This document shows, in pieces, positions 9,087 to 21,365 of a stretch of DNA of 64,000 nucleotides (the stretch's first letter is position 1; the number at the start of each line of letters is the position of its first letter). The position numbers and the translations under genes were made by a program. The stretch lies in contig JAWKOL010000014.1 of the NCBI GenBank assembly GCA_041391225.1, forward strand, positions 1 to 64,000. Direction: 5' to 3'. The DNA is from RI-153 sp041391225 (GTDB lineage: Bacteria > Chloroflexota > Anaerolineae > Caldilineales > Caldilineaceae). The notes below the pieces were generated by a model. The model saw nothing but the letters and a program-made list of their open reading frames with translations. It was not told the DNA's origin and ran no database searches.

Positions 9087-12000
9087 TCACCGGTGGTTAC
9101 TTTCTGTTTGCCCATATCTAGACTTTGCGTGTCCTTCACCGTTGTACATCCGAGAAAACGCCGCCGTGACCGCGCCGCTGGCAAACTTACCTCCTCCAAG
9201 CTCTGCGGCTGTGCCTCCGACAACTGCTGCCGCTGCTACGCGGTATGCCTGTGTATCTAGACGCTGAATATACGGATCTAGCAACTGTGCAAAGGCGCTG
9301 CTGATGAAACCGTCTTTCCAATTGCTCACCGATCACATTTGCCACGCCACCAGTAACGGCATGTGCGGCGATTCGCTGTGAGAGTGACCACCGTGGCCGT
9401 CCATGGGCAAAGGTTCCTACTTGGTTGAACATCCGGCAGCCATTGCGCCTGTAACACCGCCTTGAATCCAGCAAACGCATCACCAAGACTCCCGCCGTAG
9501 AGCAGTGTGCCGGTGAAGCCTCCCGCAAAACCCGCCGACGCGCCGCCGACGGCTGCGCCCATCGTCAGATGCGCGCCGAACGCATGAATCGGCGAAGCAA
9601 GCAACCGCCGCGGTGACAATGGTGCGCCAGCGTTGTCCTTCACCCAGTCGACAGCATCCTTCGCCCACTCGCCCAACTTCCTTAAACATAAACCCACTGG
9701 GATCGGTGTACGACAGCGGGTTGTTGAGGACGTAGCTGTAGCGGTTGAGGTTCTGCATGTTTTCCGGCGCCTGCACGAAGGGATCGGCGCTGAGGAAAAC
9801 GCCCATTCGCCGGATCGTAGACGCGCCCGCCCATGCGGATCAGCCCCACCGCGTCCAAATGATTTCGGTGACCGGTGAAGCCTGATCGAGGACAGGCGTC
9901 AGCGCGTTTCGGCGCCAGCCAGCATGGCGGCGCTGGCGTCTTCCAGGCGTCGTAGCTGGAGCTGCTCGACTATGGCGCCGCCGTCGTCGGTGATGGTGTC
10001 GACGGAGCCGAGGTGATCGCGGTGCAGGTAGCGCGTGTTTCCTCTACGTTGCCGCGTGGCGCGCGCCGTTCCACTGCGGCCACCACACCGTCACTGCCGC
10101 GGATGTAGTGACGCTGCACCACACCGCTGATGGAGATCTCCAGTTCGAGCAAACCCAGCACGTAGGTGGCGGTGCGCGCTTCACCAATCTTGCTAGTCTG
10201 CCGGTAGAGGGCGCGGTCTGGTGTGTAGGCGAAGGTCATCTGGTTGAGGCCGTGGGTGATGGTGATCGGCCGGTTGAACGAACTGTACGCGGTGACGCCT
10301 TCGGTGTCGATGCGGTTGCCCGCGGCGTCGCAGACGTAGCCATTGCCGCGGACCTGAAATGCTGGTGACGCGTGCGCCCTGCGCCGTTTTCACCGTAGGT
10401 GTAGCTGCCTCACGTCGGAGCGTGGTTGCAAGATGACGTCGCATTGGGCTGTCTGCGCCGACTGGCCGCCTGCTCACCTGCCAACTGACTAGACGGTTGA
10501 GGCTGTCGTAGCCGAAGATTTCGGCCAATCCCTGGCGGATCACGGCGTTCGGTCAGGTTGCCTGGAAGTGCTTCGAAGGAATAGGCGTAGATCCCGCACG
10601 TCACCCGACAGGTCGCGACGCGTCTGGATGGCGAGGCCGGTTTCGGCGTTGTAGCTGCGTGTTGTGACTAGACTGCTGCTCCAGCGTCTGCTGCGTCGTC
10701 TGCCCGGTGGCGTCCATGCGCTAACTGCCGGGCAGACGACATTGCTTTCGTCGTCTTTCACCGGAAAAGATAGCTGGGATCGTTGTAACGATGGGCGATA
10801 GAGGCTGCTGGGGTAGACGAGTTTGCTGACTCGGCTGAAGCTGTCGTATTCGGTGCAGCTTCGGTAGGTCTGCGCGCCGATGGTGGTTTCGGACTGGTAG
10901 GGGCGACTGTGGCCGTCGTAGGCGTAGCGTTCGTGTATCCGTCTGCGCTGGTGACCGTCACCAGCTTCCCGATGCCATTGGCGGCGCTGCTCGTAGACCT
11001 GGTGGTGGTCCCTTCGGGTTCGTTGCGTTCGACCATGCGCTGGCAGATCGTAGCGCATGGTCACCTGTTGCCCGTTGGCGTCGGTTTCGTGACCAGGTTA
11101 TCGAGGACGTCGGTGTGCAGCTGCTGCTGCCTGCCGGGATCGTCCATGCCGAGCTTGCGCCCGCGAGATCGTAGGTCAGCGGCTGCAGGTGACGTTGCGA
11201 TTCGACTTATTCTCGGAGCAGGTTGCCGAAGCTGTCGTAGGTGAAGTTGACGCTGCGCCGGTCGGCGTCGGTGCTCTGGACGAGCAACCCTGGCTGTTTT
11301 CGGTGCGGCGTTAACTGCCCAAGCGCGTTGGTGAGCGGGTGGTGAGGCCCATGTATTCTGTGCGGGCGGTGCTGCCAATTCCGGCGTGTGGTGCAGTGTG
11401 ACGGCGCCGAGATCGTCGTACTCGAAGGTGCTCCACAACGGGGCGTCGACGAGGTAGGTTCCGGGATGTGCGGGCGATGCGGCCCTGGCTGTCGTATTCG
11501 GTGTCGCCGAGGACGGCGCGATCGTCGAAGCCGGTCGCCCTTCGCGGATGGTCCGGCTCCAGCAGATCGGCGTAGACGGTCACCGCTGGGCTGCCTTGCT
11601 GTTCGGTGTGCGAATAGGTGACGGCGTGATGGGCATTCGTCGCCCTGGCAGCGCATGGGCCACCCTGGTGGTTGTGCTGGCGCGATGGTGATTGTGGCGC
11701 TTCCGAAGCCAGCGTCACTCGCCGAGTGCGGCCGTTTATCGGGGCCAGTGACGGTGGTCACCTGTGCGTGGATCGTAGTACGGCTTTCGCCAGATCCAGC
11801 GTTTGTCACCTTGAACGGCGAACTGGCCGCGGCTGTCGAAGATGCTGCGCTGCGCGGCGACTTCGATCCCCTGTCCGCTGACAGAGGAGGTGACAATGCT
11901 GTTGAATGCGTCGTGCTCGTAGCGTTTGACCAGGCCGCAACGCCGCCAGATCGGTTCTGTCGTCTCTTCCACGAGATTCCGGTTTGGCGTCGTAGGCGTA

Positions 12001-15000
12001 GGCCGTGGTGCGCGCGCCTGAGCGAGCTGTCCTGGCGCGGTGGCGGTGACCTCGGCGCGTGTCAGCCTGCCCAGGAACCAGCGGTCGACGTCGTCGGCGT
12101 AAGTGTTCACCGTCACCTGACGCCACCTGTCGCTGTGCTGTACGTCCACGCGGGTGACATTGCCCAGATCATCCACCTCGTAGCTGGTGGTCTTGGTGTC
12201 GATGAGATTGCCGTCGAGTTCCGAAACGTTGTTCTACCGCTGCGCTGCAAGAAGACGTAAAATGGGCCACCTTCTCGACGTTCCAATCGTCCCCATTCGT
12301 TTTCAACCAACGACACGACTTTGCCTTTGACGGTGCGTTCGATGCGTGGGGTAACCGGTGCAGGGGAAATCCTGGCGATAGTGGTGTGGGTGCGCACCGT
12401 ACGCTGATCGATGACGGCGCTTTGACGAAAACCGAGGATCTGCTCGCGCAGGTTGACCCGCAGTTCGGCGTAACGGTAGGTGGAAGGCGCCAGCCCGCCG
12501 ACGCCGTCGCTGGTGCTGAACGACGCCACCACGCTGGTAGGCGCTTGCACGTCGATCTGCGGGCAGGCGGCGCCCTGCCCGCGATCGTAGATCGCCGCCG
12601 GTGAGCGCCTGCTCGATGGTGATGATCTTGCCGTGGCCAAGCCGGTGAAGAAAGCAGGCGGTCGGGCGCGGCGCAGGATTGGCTAAGTTCCATCGCTGCC
12701 CACCGCGTCCAGTTGCCGGCGTCGTTGCCGCGGCTGAAAGTGGCCAGATCGGGCTTGTTGTCGCCGTCGAAATTGCCCACCACCATCTGGTAGTCGGTAA
12801 CTCTGCCGCCGCCGTTGTACATGTAAGTTGCGGCGTCACCGCGCGCCAAGCCTGTGAGTCGAACCGATCCGCCTGAGATAGATCGACGAAGACGTGTTCG
12901 AGCCAGGCGTTGTCTTCCGACGGCGCCCGCCCAACGGTGACGAGATCAGTGAGGCCGTCGGCGTTGAAGTCACCCGTGGCGACGCGGTAGTTGAGCGTCT
13001 CCTTGTTGCCGCGGTACATGTGACCCTGGGCGTATCCGAAGGCTGGGCGTGCGTGGCGAAAAGCCGACGCAGCCGGTGGAAAGCTCAACGTAGATGTTGT
13101 CGTGCCAGCCGCGTCCAACACCGTGGCGCGCCTGATGGCGGCCAGATCGGTGTAGCCGTCGCCGTTGAAGTCGCCGGCAGGATCTGGTAGTATCCTTCGC
13201 CGCCGCCGTTGCATATGTGGAAGCGGCATGTCGGCCGACCACGGCAACGACTGAAAGCGATCCCATCGAGAGTTCCACGTAGGCATGTGGTGCGCCAACC
13301 GCTGTCGAAGAAACCGGCGCGGCTGAAGGCCGCCAGATCGGTGAGGCCGTCGCCGTTGTAGTCGCCGGGATGATAGTCGGCGGTGGTCCCCTGGCTGTTG
13401 AACATGTGTTGGGCAATCTAGCAGCCCATACGGATCTGAAGTAGCCGCTGCGCGAAAATGCCATGTAGATCTGGTGGATATCAGCCGCTTCTGATGTTGC
13501 GGGCGCGCGAGACCGGCGGCAAGATCGGTGTAGCCGTCGCCGTTGAAGTCGCCGGGCAGGATCTGAAAGTCGGATGTGCCGCCGCCGGCGTTGAACATGT
13601 GGATGGGGATGTCGGCAGGCCAGGCCAGCGATGCGAACCCAGCGCCGGTGGAGAGTTCCATGTAGATGTTGTTGTACCAGCCGCTGTCCTGCTCTGGGCG
13701 CGCCCAATCGCGGCGAGAGATCGGTGAGGCCGTCGCCGTTGTAGTCGCCGGGGATGATCCTTGAAAGTCGGCCGTCTCTTCGTTGCCCCTGAACATGACC
13801 GGGCGGGAATCCAGCGTCCCAGGCCAGCGAATCGAAGCCCGTGCCGTTGGAAAGCTCCATGTAGATGCTGTTGAACCAGCCGCTGTCGGGGCTGATGGCG
13901 CGGCTGACGGCGGCGATGTCGGTTTTGCTGTCACCGTTGTAGTCGCCGGGGAGGATGCGATAGTCGGCGGTTTTGCCGCTGCCACGCAGCATGTGGCCGG
14001 CAGCGCGGCGGCCAGCTTTGCGAACGGAAACCGCTTCGCCGTCGGTCCATGCGAAGACGGTGGGGGCGAAGCAGTTTTCGCCGGCACACTCGGTCACCTG
14101 GGCGAGGCGAGAACGGTCGGTGACGGTGTTCTGCGTAGTCAAGTGCGTAGGAGCGCATCGAGTTGTTCACCAGCAAAGCTCTTGATCTCGCGGCGGCTAC
14201 CCATCTCCACCTGGGCGCCTGCTACGTAGCGCTGGATGATCTTGGTCGCGCCGTAGTGGAATTCAACCAGGTTGTATGGCGCGATCTCGGCGTTGCTGTT
14301 GCCGGTGTAGCGGATATGGGGTATTGCTCGCCATTGACGTCGTTACGGTGGTACGCCACGGTGAGGTAGTTGCCCGTGGAGTCCTCGATGCGGTTGACGG
14401 CCCAGCCTAGACGCCGTTCTGCCCTTGGACGCGCACTTGGGCGTCGGCGGTGCTGCCGTAGGTCATGTGCAGGCCGGCTTTTGTCCACACCTGGAAGAGT
14501 TGGGGCCGCTGCCGTTTTGGCCGTAGGAAATGATGCGCGAAAAGGTTACCGATCTCTGTGCGGTATTCCGTCCCGTTGGCGCCGTAGGTTCCGTCACGTG
14601 GCAAGCAGCGGCCAGCCATCCAGGCAGAAGAGATCGCTGTCGTCGAAATCCACAGGATCGGGGCTGCCGTTGCGTTCCACCGTGGTAGCGTCCAATCGCG
14701 GAGAGGCCGGCCACCGACCAGCCGACGCCGGCGATGCCGTCCCCACCCTGGCTGTTGTATACCAACGCCAGATCCGGCTGTATACCGGCAGTGCCGGGCG
14801 AAGCCACCAGCGGAATGCGTAGACAGCCGCCCCCTGACGTTGATTCCTGAACGCACCCTGCGTGAACCCAGCCCGATGCGAGGATGGTCAACTCGGGCGA
14901 GTGGTGGTATTGGCCGAACAGGGAGGGAAGCCGCCACCCTGGCGGCGTGGGGTCCTGTATCGATATTGGGGCTGCTGCCGCCGGGGCCTTGGACGAGTGG

Positions 15001-15147
15001 GAGGAACACGGTGTCATCGTCTTGGGTGGGGGGAGCTTGTTGGGGAAGAGAGTGTTGGTGTGCTTGGGACAGTGTCTCCGAAACCGGGGTGATGGTAAGG
15101 AGCAAGGCGAGGATGACGCCGAAAAACCGTTGCGATCGACGGTACAT
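9087..15147 (-). CDS. Giant secreted SpvB/FG-GAP/Rhs-family toxin-like protein, frameshifted
   Basis: About 2,000 residues when frames are joined. The signal peptide 'MYRRSQRFFGVILALLLTIT' is followed by 'DDDTVFLPLVQG'. The SpvB-type domain is marked by 'SPGTAGIQPDLALVYNSQGG' and 'GVGWSVAGLSAIGR' (~14.7-14.8 kb). Seven FG-GAP/VCBS units ('GDFNGDGYTDLA') recur every ~180-200 bp from 12.76 to 13.93 kb. Rhs/YD repeats span ~9.9-12.2 kb. The Rhs core 'FLSADPFVQAPENMQNLNRY' ... 'NPLSYTDPSGF' is at 9.7-9.8 kb. The variable C-terminus is Gly/Ala-rich ('VGGASAGFAGGFTGTLLYGG', 'ELGGGKFASGAVTAAFSRMY'). The layout resembles the B/C subunits of Tc insecticidal toxins and Rhs polymorphic toxins. The Sec signal suggests surface display, not T6SS delivery. 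At least ten indels. Confidence 0.85.
12750..13950 (-). repeat. FG-GAP/VCBS coding repeats, ~195-bp period
   Basis: Seven copies of a GDFNGDG(Y/L)TDLA-encoding segment, centred near 12760, 12957, 13158, 13357, 13538, 13731 and 13930. Each repeat is ~65 residues and is predicted to form one calcium-binding blade of a beta-propeller within the SpvB/Rhs protein. Confidence 0.8.
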
Positions 15148-15303
15148 ACATGAATGTTCTCCAATTTCGCTTTGAACTTACATCGTAGGCGACTTCATTA
15201 TCGATGTATGTTCTTGCCATTGATCGATCTCCCTGTATTCGTGTTGGTGTGTGGATTCATGGACGCTGCTACTCTATAGGCATCGTCCTGGTTGAGCTTC
15301 AGA

Positions 15304-18014
15304 ATGTCTGCAAAGATCTCGGTGTTTCTTCTATCTGAGGAATGTCGTGAAACTCACAGCCGGGTTGCAACATTGCATGATTTCATAGACAATGCCCATA
15401 CGCCCGATCCCCGATAACTCAGTTGCCCAGGAGACCAACCCCTTAATGCACGACCGTCTGCGTTTCGACTCTACAGGAGTTGGCCGAACACGTCCGATAC
15501 TTTTGGCCTTCAAGGATTGGCAAAAAGCAGGTGACGTAAACAGCCCACTCACTGAATTTCACCTTTTTTGAACACGCCAGGCAAGCGCAGCAGTTCACCG
15601 ACGATCCCTCTGCGCTGGAGCAACGCCAGATCCTCAACCGCATGCTGCTGAGGAACTGTCTCACCTGGCCACTACCCACCCGCAGGAAGCGCTGCGCTGC
15701 GCAGCCGTTTTGTGGAAAATCGCTACGTGCGTGAGGTCGCCCTGCGCCAAAACGTTCTCGAGAGCACTGTCTACATTCAGCAACGTGAGGGGATCGAGCA
15801 CATTGCACAGCGCCTGACGCTCAGGAGACCGCGCTACGGGGTGAGCGCGCCGACGTGCTGAACGGTCGACTGCCCGCTGCTACGGCGACCCGGCCGCTGG
15901 CCTTGAGCCGCATATCGACAATATCGCCGGCCAGCTATCGACCTCTCAACCGCCGTGGATCGTCTCAATCGAGGGCATCGGCGGCATCGGCAAGACGACG
16001 CTGGCCGACGCCATCGTTCGCCACACCATTGACGACGCTGCCTTCGCCGATATCGGCTGGGTGAGCGCCAAAGTCGGCGGTGCTGATCTGGCCGGCAATC
16101 TGCGTGCAGCGCCCAGCGCGATGCTCAGCGTCGACGAACTGATCGCTGCACTCTTCGCCCAACTCCTGCCCAATCTGCCATTGCCTGGGCCGGAAAGGGC
16201 CATGACGCTACTGCGCAAGCGGCTCAAAGAACATTCATCTTGTCGTCATCGACAACCCGGAAACGCTGGAAGACCTGCACGAACTGCTGCCCACCCTGCG
16301 TTCACTCACCAATCCCAGCAAAGTTTCTGCTCACCACACGCTGGAGCCTTCATTGAGCTTCCGGCGTCTTCCCCTATCATGTGCCCGAGTTGGCCCAAGG
16401 CGATGCTCTATCTCTGTTGGTGCTACGAAGCAACGCAGACGAACCTGCGTTCCGTCTCTACGGCAGGATGATGCCATGCTCATCCCTGTGTATCAGACAG
16501 GCAAAGTTGGTGGCAACCTTTGGCGCTGCGCCTGGTGGTAGGCCTGGCTCGTGCCTACGGGTTGATGTGCTGTTGCTGGATCCACAAACGCCTCCGGCCA
16601 ACTCCAGAAACTCCTTACAGGCTACATATCTACCGCCGCGCCTGACGGTCTGGATGAATTAGACGGGTGGTGCCGTTTACACGCGCACTTGCCCCAGGTG
16701 GTGATGATCTGACTTTTTGCTCCAGATTGTGCATCACTGCCGCGCGAAGACGTTGTCACTGCGCTCAACCAACTTGTGACGCAACTCATCAATGCGTCTC
16801 CGACGAAGCCGGCGTCGTACGCTACTTCCGTTGCACAGCTCACCCAGGCACGTTCTGCAGGAACAGGTCGCCAAATGGCAGATGACATTTACCTCGCAGC
16901 ATACGCGCAGCTATCCTGATCTGTTCCGCCGGATGATCCTGAACGGCGCGGAAGCGATCCTTGAGGAAAGCCGACGCAATCCTACTATCCAAGACGCCTA
17001 TGCTCGCTCGGAGCATCTGCGTAATCGCGCGCTGCACACACTGGTGCTGGTGACGTCCTATGCCGGACGCCTGGCCTCTGACGTGTGATCTGCTCATGCT
17101 GGCCGAACCGATGGAACGGGCCGGTCATCGTGCTGACTGGATTCGTTACTTGGAAGTTGGCCTGGACGAGGCTGTGGAACGCAAGGAACTCGTTGGTGGC
17201 GGCCGAGATCTCATACTAACTGGGGCTACTTTACCAGCACGTGGCCGCGCACGACGGCAGGCCGAAGCTGCACCTGCACCGTTGTTTGGCGTAACACCGA
17301 ATTAGGCGACGACATTCAACGGGCCAGGGCCTTGAATTTTTCGGCCCATATTGCCTACTTACAGCGAAACTACAACGATGCCCACCAGTTTGTGCAACAG
17401 GCATTGTCTTTGGGCGCTGGTGATCCAGAACGCCGTTTCGAGCCTCATGGTGATTGGCTGCCTCAGCCCAGATCGAAGGCGATGGCAGGATGCGCTGCAT
17501 AGCTGGCGTGAGTCTTTGACTGCAGGGCAGGCGATAGGCGACCGTAAACAGATCGCCTATCGCCCGCGCGATGTTGGGCTTGCCTGCATGTATCTGGAGC
17601 AGTATGCCGATGCCATCGAGTACTATCGCCAGGCGCTCACTCTGGCCGAAGACGTAGCGGATCCCGTGAACTGCGGCGATTACGCAGATGAATCTTGCCG
17701 TTGTCTACTTCCAGCAGGACGGTCGGCCCCAATACGCCGCCATCCCACTGTTGAAAGACGCCGCAACCACGCTGCGCCGTTTCGACGATGGCCGACATCT
17801 GGCAATGGCCTACAACAACCTTGGCCTTACCTACACCGCGCTTGGACTCTGGCATGAAGCCGAACAAGCCTACCTTGCCAGTGTTGATCTGTGGCAGCAG
17901 ACCGGCGACACCTTGTCATTGGCTGAGACCGTCGATGGCCAGATGTGGTATCTGTCGCAGGTGCCCGCTGAGGCTACCGTGCAGTTTGAGCGTTCATTGG
18001 CGCTGGGCAGCTGA
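15304..18014 (+). CDS. NB-ARC/STAND ATPase with C-terminal TPR repeats (first copy), frameshifted
   Basis: The P-loop 'VSIEGIGGIGKTTLADAIVR' (~15.97 kb) is followed by 'DIGWVSAKVGG', a typical NB-ARC stretch. The Walker B-like 'HLVVIDNPETLEDLHELLPT' comes from 16.23 kb, then 'SKFLLTTR' and 'VPELAQGDALSLL'. The C-terminal half has TPR-like units, clearest in 'HLAMAYNNLGLTYTALGLWH' and 'EAEQAYLASVDLWQQTGDTL' (17.69-18.01 kb). These are signal-transducing ATPases used in bacterial regulation and phage or conflict sensing. Frame changes occur roughly every 200-300 bp. The 5' end is not fixed: ATG 15304 opens a short plausible frame, and 'LQELAEHVRYFWP' near 15.49 kb belongs to the N-terminal region. 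About 900 residues if repaired. It is divergent from the Rhs gene. Confidence 0.7.
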
Positions 18015-18112
18015 CGACCAGGACGTTTCCCGCCAACATCTACGTTTCAGGGTGACTGAACACCTTCTTGCGGCACAGGCCGGACTGAAACAGCACGCCC
18101 ATTGTCTCGTGA

Positions 18113-18271
18113 TCAGCCACCACCGTTGCCTGTGCCACACTGCGTGCCACATGCCAACAGCTGTACCGTCTGTGCCGTCTGTGTGCTGGAACTGGTCAGC
18201 GTGGACCAGCCATAGCCCGTCAAACCAACGATCATAATCGCAATCAACAGCCAGCGTCGACCTCTCTGCAT
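18113..18271 (-). CDS. Small membrane-anchored or secreted ORF, doubtful
   Basis: ATG 18271 opens 'MQRGRRWLLIAIMIVGLTGY', a basic N-terminus followed by a strong hydrophobic segment, then a Ser/Thr-rich stretch and two Cys. About 52 codons. It lies antisense in the gap between two plus-strand STAND genes. No homologue was recognised, and it may be chance. Confidence 0.25.
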   Translation of the reverse strand: MQRGRRWLLIAIMIVGLTGYGWSTLTSSSTQTAQTVQLLACGTQCGTGNGGG

Positions 18272-18357
18272 CGCAAAATCTGAGCTCCGTGATGGGGCCA
18301 TCTTCTCCTTGTCCGTGATGGCTATTGGGGTGATGACGAACCGTAGGACAAGGGTTA

Positions 18358-21322
18358 TTGAAGTGGCGGGGCCGTGAGTTGGGGTGGCGGAGGATGAGTG
18401 CAACCATGCATCGCCATTGCAGCCCGTGCATGCTGACCCCTGTGCAACAGTTGCTGCAAACAGGAGAAACACATCCCGACGACATCCGGAGATCGAACAC
18501 AAACGCAGGGTGGCATTCGCCGACCTACCTAATCGTTACCCGGAACCGCACGATTCTAGCGGCGCGGCCGGGCCAGCTGCGCAGGCTAAGCGAACCGTCC
18601 ACGGCGACGCGCTGGCGCAACGGTGAGACGCTGCCCAGTTCTCCAGAACTGCTGAGCGATTGCCGCCGCTCGGAAGATGACGCCGGTATCGGCTGGTCTC
18701 TGTTCCGCTTTGCTGGCTACATCGACAGTGTCACAGGCGGAGGTAGCCACCCTGTGGCCCGCACCAACAACGAAGACGGGGCCGATCCATCGCTTCGTCC
18801 ACCTTCCCGCCGCTTTTACGCCTCTCGTTGTGGTCGGTCGTGGCGGAGCAGATCGGGCCCAGATCCTGGAGGCGATGCAAGACGAATCTGGACGGTGATG
18901 ATCGGCATAGATACGGCATGGGCGGATCGGAAGACGGCGCTGGCGGCGCGAAGCACCAGAACGGTCGATGGCGGAGTTTGGTCGTTGAGACTGTTGTTCG
19001 GCTCATCGCGATCAGTCACGCCTCAACTGTTCGTCCTTCACCTTTGAACACATCATCGACAGCGATCGGCGCACAGCTTCGGCGCGCGCTCGACTGTGCG
19101 GCTGCCCGAAGAGGAGAAAGAAGCGGAGATCAGGGGAATTTTCCACAGCCGCCGCATTTTGGTTGTGCTCGACAACTTGAGACCGCCGCCGAACCCCAAC
19201 ACTAAATTACACAAAGCGGCTTCGACACCTGTTGGCGCCGTCGTGAAAGCACTGCTGCTCACCAGCCGTCACCGCCTGCGATGAGATTCACGCCCTTCAT
19301 CTGCGGCTTTGCCGGGATTGCACATGCAGCACCTGCGTCAACAGGCGCTTGTTCGCAACATCGAAGATCTCACCCGGCGACGTCGCAACAGGCAGCGTAC
19401 CGACGCATCGACCGGCGGTGCGCTCTGGCATTGAAGCCGTGGCAGACGACTGAAGCCTTACCACTCTCTGTGGTGTTTCACCATCTGCACCTGGCGCAAA
19501 TTCCCATCGACTCGAAGCAGATGACGAATACGTCCGGTTCTACAAATTCATCTTCGGGCGCACCTGGGCATTGTTAAGCGGTGAAAGCCGCGGGCTGCTG
19601 TTGGCGTTGGCCAATTTCGTTTCCCATACCGGCGGCACTTACAGCGCGCTCAAGGCTGTCAGCGCCATTGCCGAGCCATTGTTCGCCCAGAGCATTGATC
19701 AACTGTGGCGGCTTTCGTTTGTGGAGACAGACAAAGGAGCGGCAGATTACGTCACAGGTGGCCTTGACGAAAAACGCTACGCGCTGCATCCCTTGACGCG
19801 ATACTTCGTGCTTTCGGAGATTGTGCGCAGCGATGACTCGCTGTGAAGGAATGGGCGCAATGGCTTTGATCCTCGATACTTTGCCTCAGCAACAGGACTT
19901 CTATCGGCAGACAACGCTGCGATACATTGCGTACTACGTCGACTATGCCAAGCAAAATCGATATCGATACGAGCGTCTGGTCCTAGAGATTGGGAACATT
20001 CTTGGCGCGTTGCGAACTGCATATGAACACGGGGTGCATGCCGCCTACATCGCGGGTGTAGAGGCCATGACGTCTTATTTGGGGTCTAGTGGTAAGGAAA
20101 AGACAGCCGAGAACCTCCTGAACAACGCAATATCGATTGCCCGCTCCACCCGCAACCGTGGCGATGAGGCCAAGTTGTTGGCGTTGCTTGGCGATCTGTC
20201 CATGCGAATAGGAAACTACGCCACTTCCGAAGCACAGTACCAGCAGGGATTGGCTCTGTGCTCTACACAGGATCCATCACTCGTCGACGCCGATCTGTAT
20301 CGCGGTCTGGGGACACTCTACTTTTACCGGGGCGAATTGGAAGCGGCTCATGATCTCCTGCAGAAGGCCCTTGATCTGACACGACACGCATCGAATAGCA
20401 GGGCGCGCGCCAGCGCGCTCGTCAACATGGCAACGATCCTGCACCAGCGTGGCGCGCACGAAGACATCGTGTCGGCGTACTTGATTGAATGCTTCGAGAT
20501 CTTTGAATCCATCGGTGATCTGGCAAACGCCGCCCTGGCATTATCCAATCAAGGGGCGCTTGCCTACGAACGTGGCGACTGGTCCGCGGCAGAGAAGCAT
20601 TTCGCCCGTAGCCTTGTCTTTGCCAGGCAGGTGGGAGATCTCGAGAAGACAGCACGTCAGGCCATGAATCTAGGTGTAGTGGCAAAAGAGCAGAGGAAGC
20701 TGGCGCAAGCAGGTGTTTATTTCGGCGAAGCCTGGCAACTGGCCAGGCAGACAGCCAACCTTGAACTTCAGAGCACTGTATTGACCAGCCTGGGCGAATT
20801 GGCGCATGTCGATAAAGAATGGCCGCGCGCAAAACACTTCTACGAGCAAGCGATGGCCATCGCCGAACGGATCGGTCATCAAGAGAATGTAGCGTGGCTG
20901 CTGGGGCAACTAGGGGAGTTGGCCTATCAAGAAGAGCGATACTTGGACGCAGAAGCGCTTTTGGAGCAGGAATCAACGTGGCGCGCCAGGTGGAACGTAT
21001 CTGGACACTCTGCGAACTGCTTCTGCATTGGTCGACGTTACAACTGGCATTGGATAATCTCGACCTGGCTGCTGCGAGCCTAAACGGGGTGCGCCAACTC
21101 TGCGGTGAAAAACCCACAGAGATCTACGCACATACGCTTTAGGGGCTTGCCAAACTGGCGATTCGACGCGGGGACAACGCACTAGCACAGCGCCATGCCG
21201 CCGCAAGTTTGGCAATCTTCTCTGACCTGAATGCCGGTGCCGCAGCGGATGTGCGTGCGTGGATCACAGACAATTCCTCGGACGCGTCAGTGCCTGGCAC
21301 GGGGCACAAGATCTCGCGCTGA
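18358..21322 (+). CDS. HTH-STAND ATPase with TPR repeats (second copy), frameshifted
   Basis: The N-terminal part contains 'TRWRNGETLPSSPELL', which resembles the last helix of an XRE-type HTH. The Walker A region at ~18916-18945 reads as GMGG-IGKTALA only if one A is restored in 'ggaag'. Walker B 'RRILVVLDNL' is at 19.14 kb, then 'LLTSRHRL'. Next comes a winged-helix-like segment 'FYKFIFGRTWALLSGESRGL' ... 'EKRYALHPLTRYFVLSEI'. From 19.82 to 21.08 kb a 420-codon frame holds about eight TPR units (e.g. 'YRGLGTLYFYRGELEAAHDL', 'LSNQGALAYERGDWSAAEKH'). An in-frame TAG at ~21139 interrupts the last TPR. The final residues 'SVPGTGHKISR' are encoded by the hairpin at 21286. It probably senses a ligand through the TPRs and switches an effector or DNA-binding domain. 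Confidence 0.75.
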
Positions 21323-21354
21323 CGATCATGTGCTGACCCGTGCCAGGCACTGAC
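21286..21354. repeat. Hairpin repeat 'GTCAGTGCCTGGCACGGG'
   Basis: An 18-bp perfect inverted repeat (21286-21303 / 21337-21354). It shares 'CAGTGCCTGGCAC' with the 55.7-kb element. It lies between convergent genes (STAND-TPR and FGGY kinase), supplies the last codons and TGA of the former, and probably acts as a two-way terminator. Confidence 0.85.
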
Positions 21355-21365
21355 TCGGATCAATT

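Noticed and set aside
12750..13950. Regularly spaced, similar DNA segments every ~195 bp that could be taken for a CRISPR-like array
   Set aside because: The repeats are degenerate, ~195 bp apart, and translate into FG-GAP/VCBS motifs on the minus strand; there are no short identical repeats or cas genes.
21128..21150. In-frame TAG in the last TPR of the second STAND protein, possibly recoding or an alternative code
   Set aside because: TAG and TGA end many intact genes in this window (e.g. yccF, EamA). A single base error or mutation is simpler.
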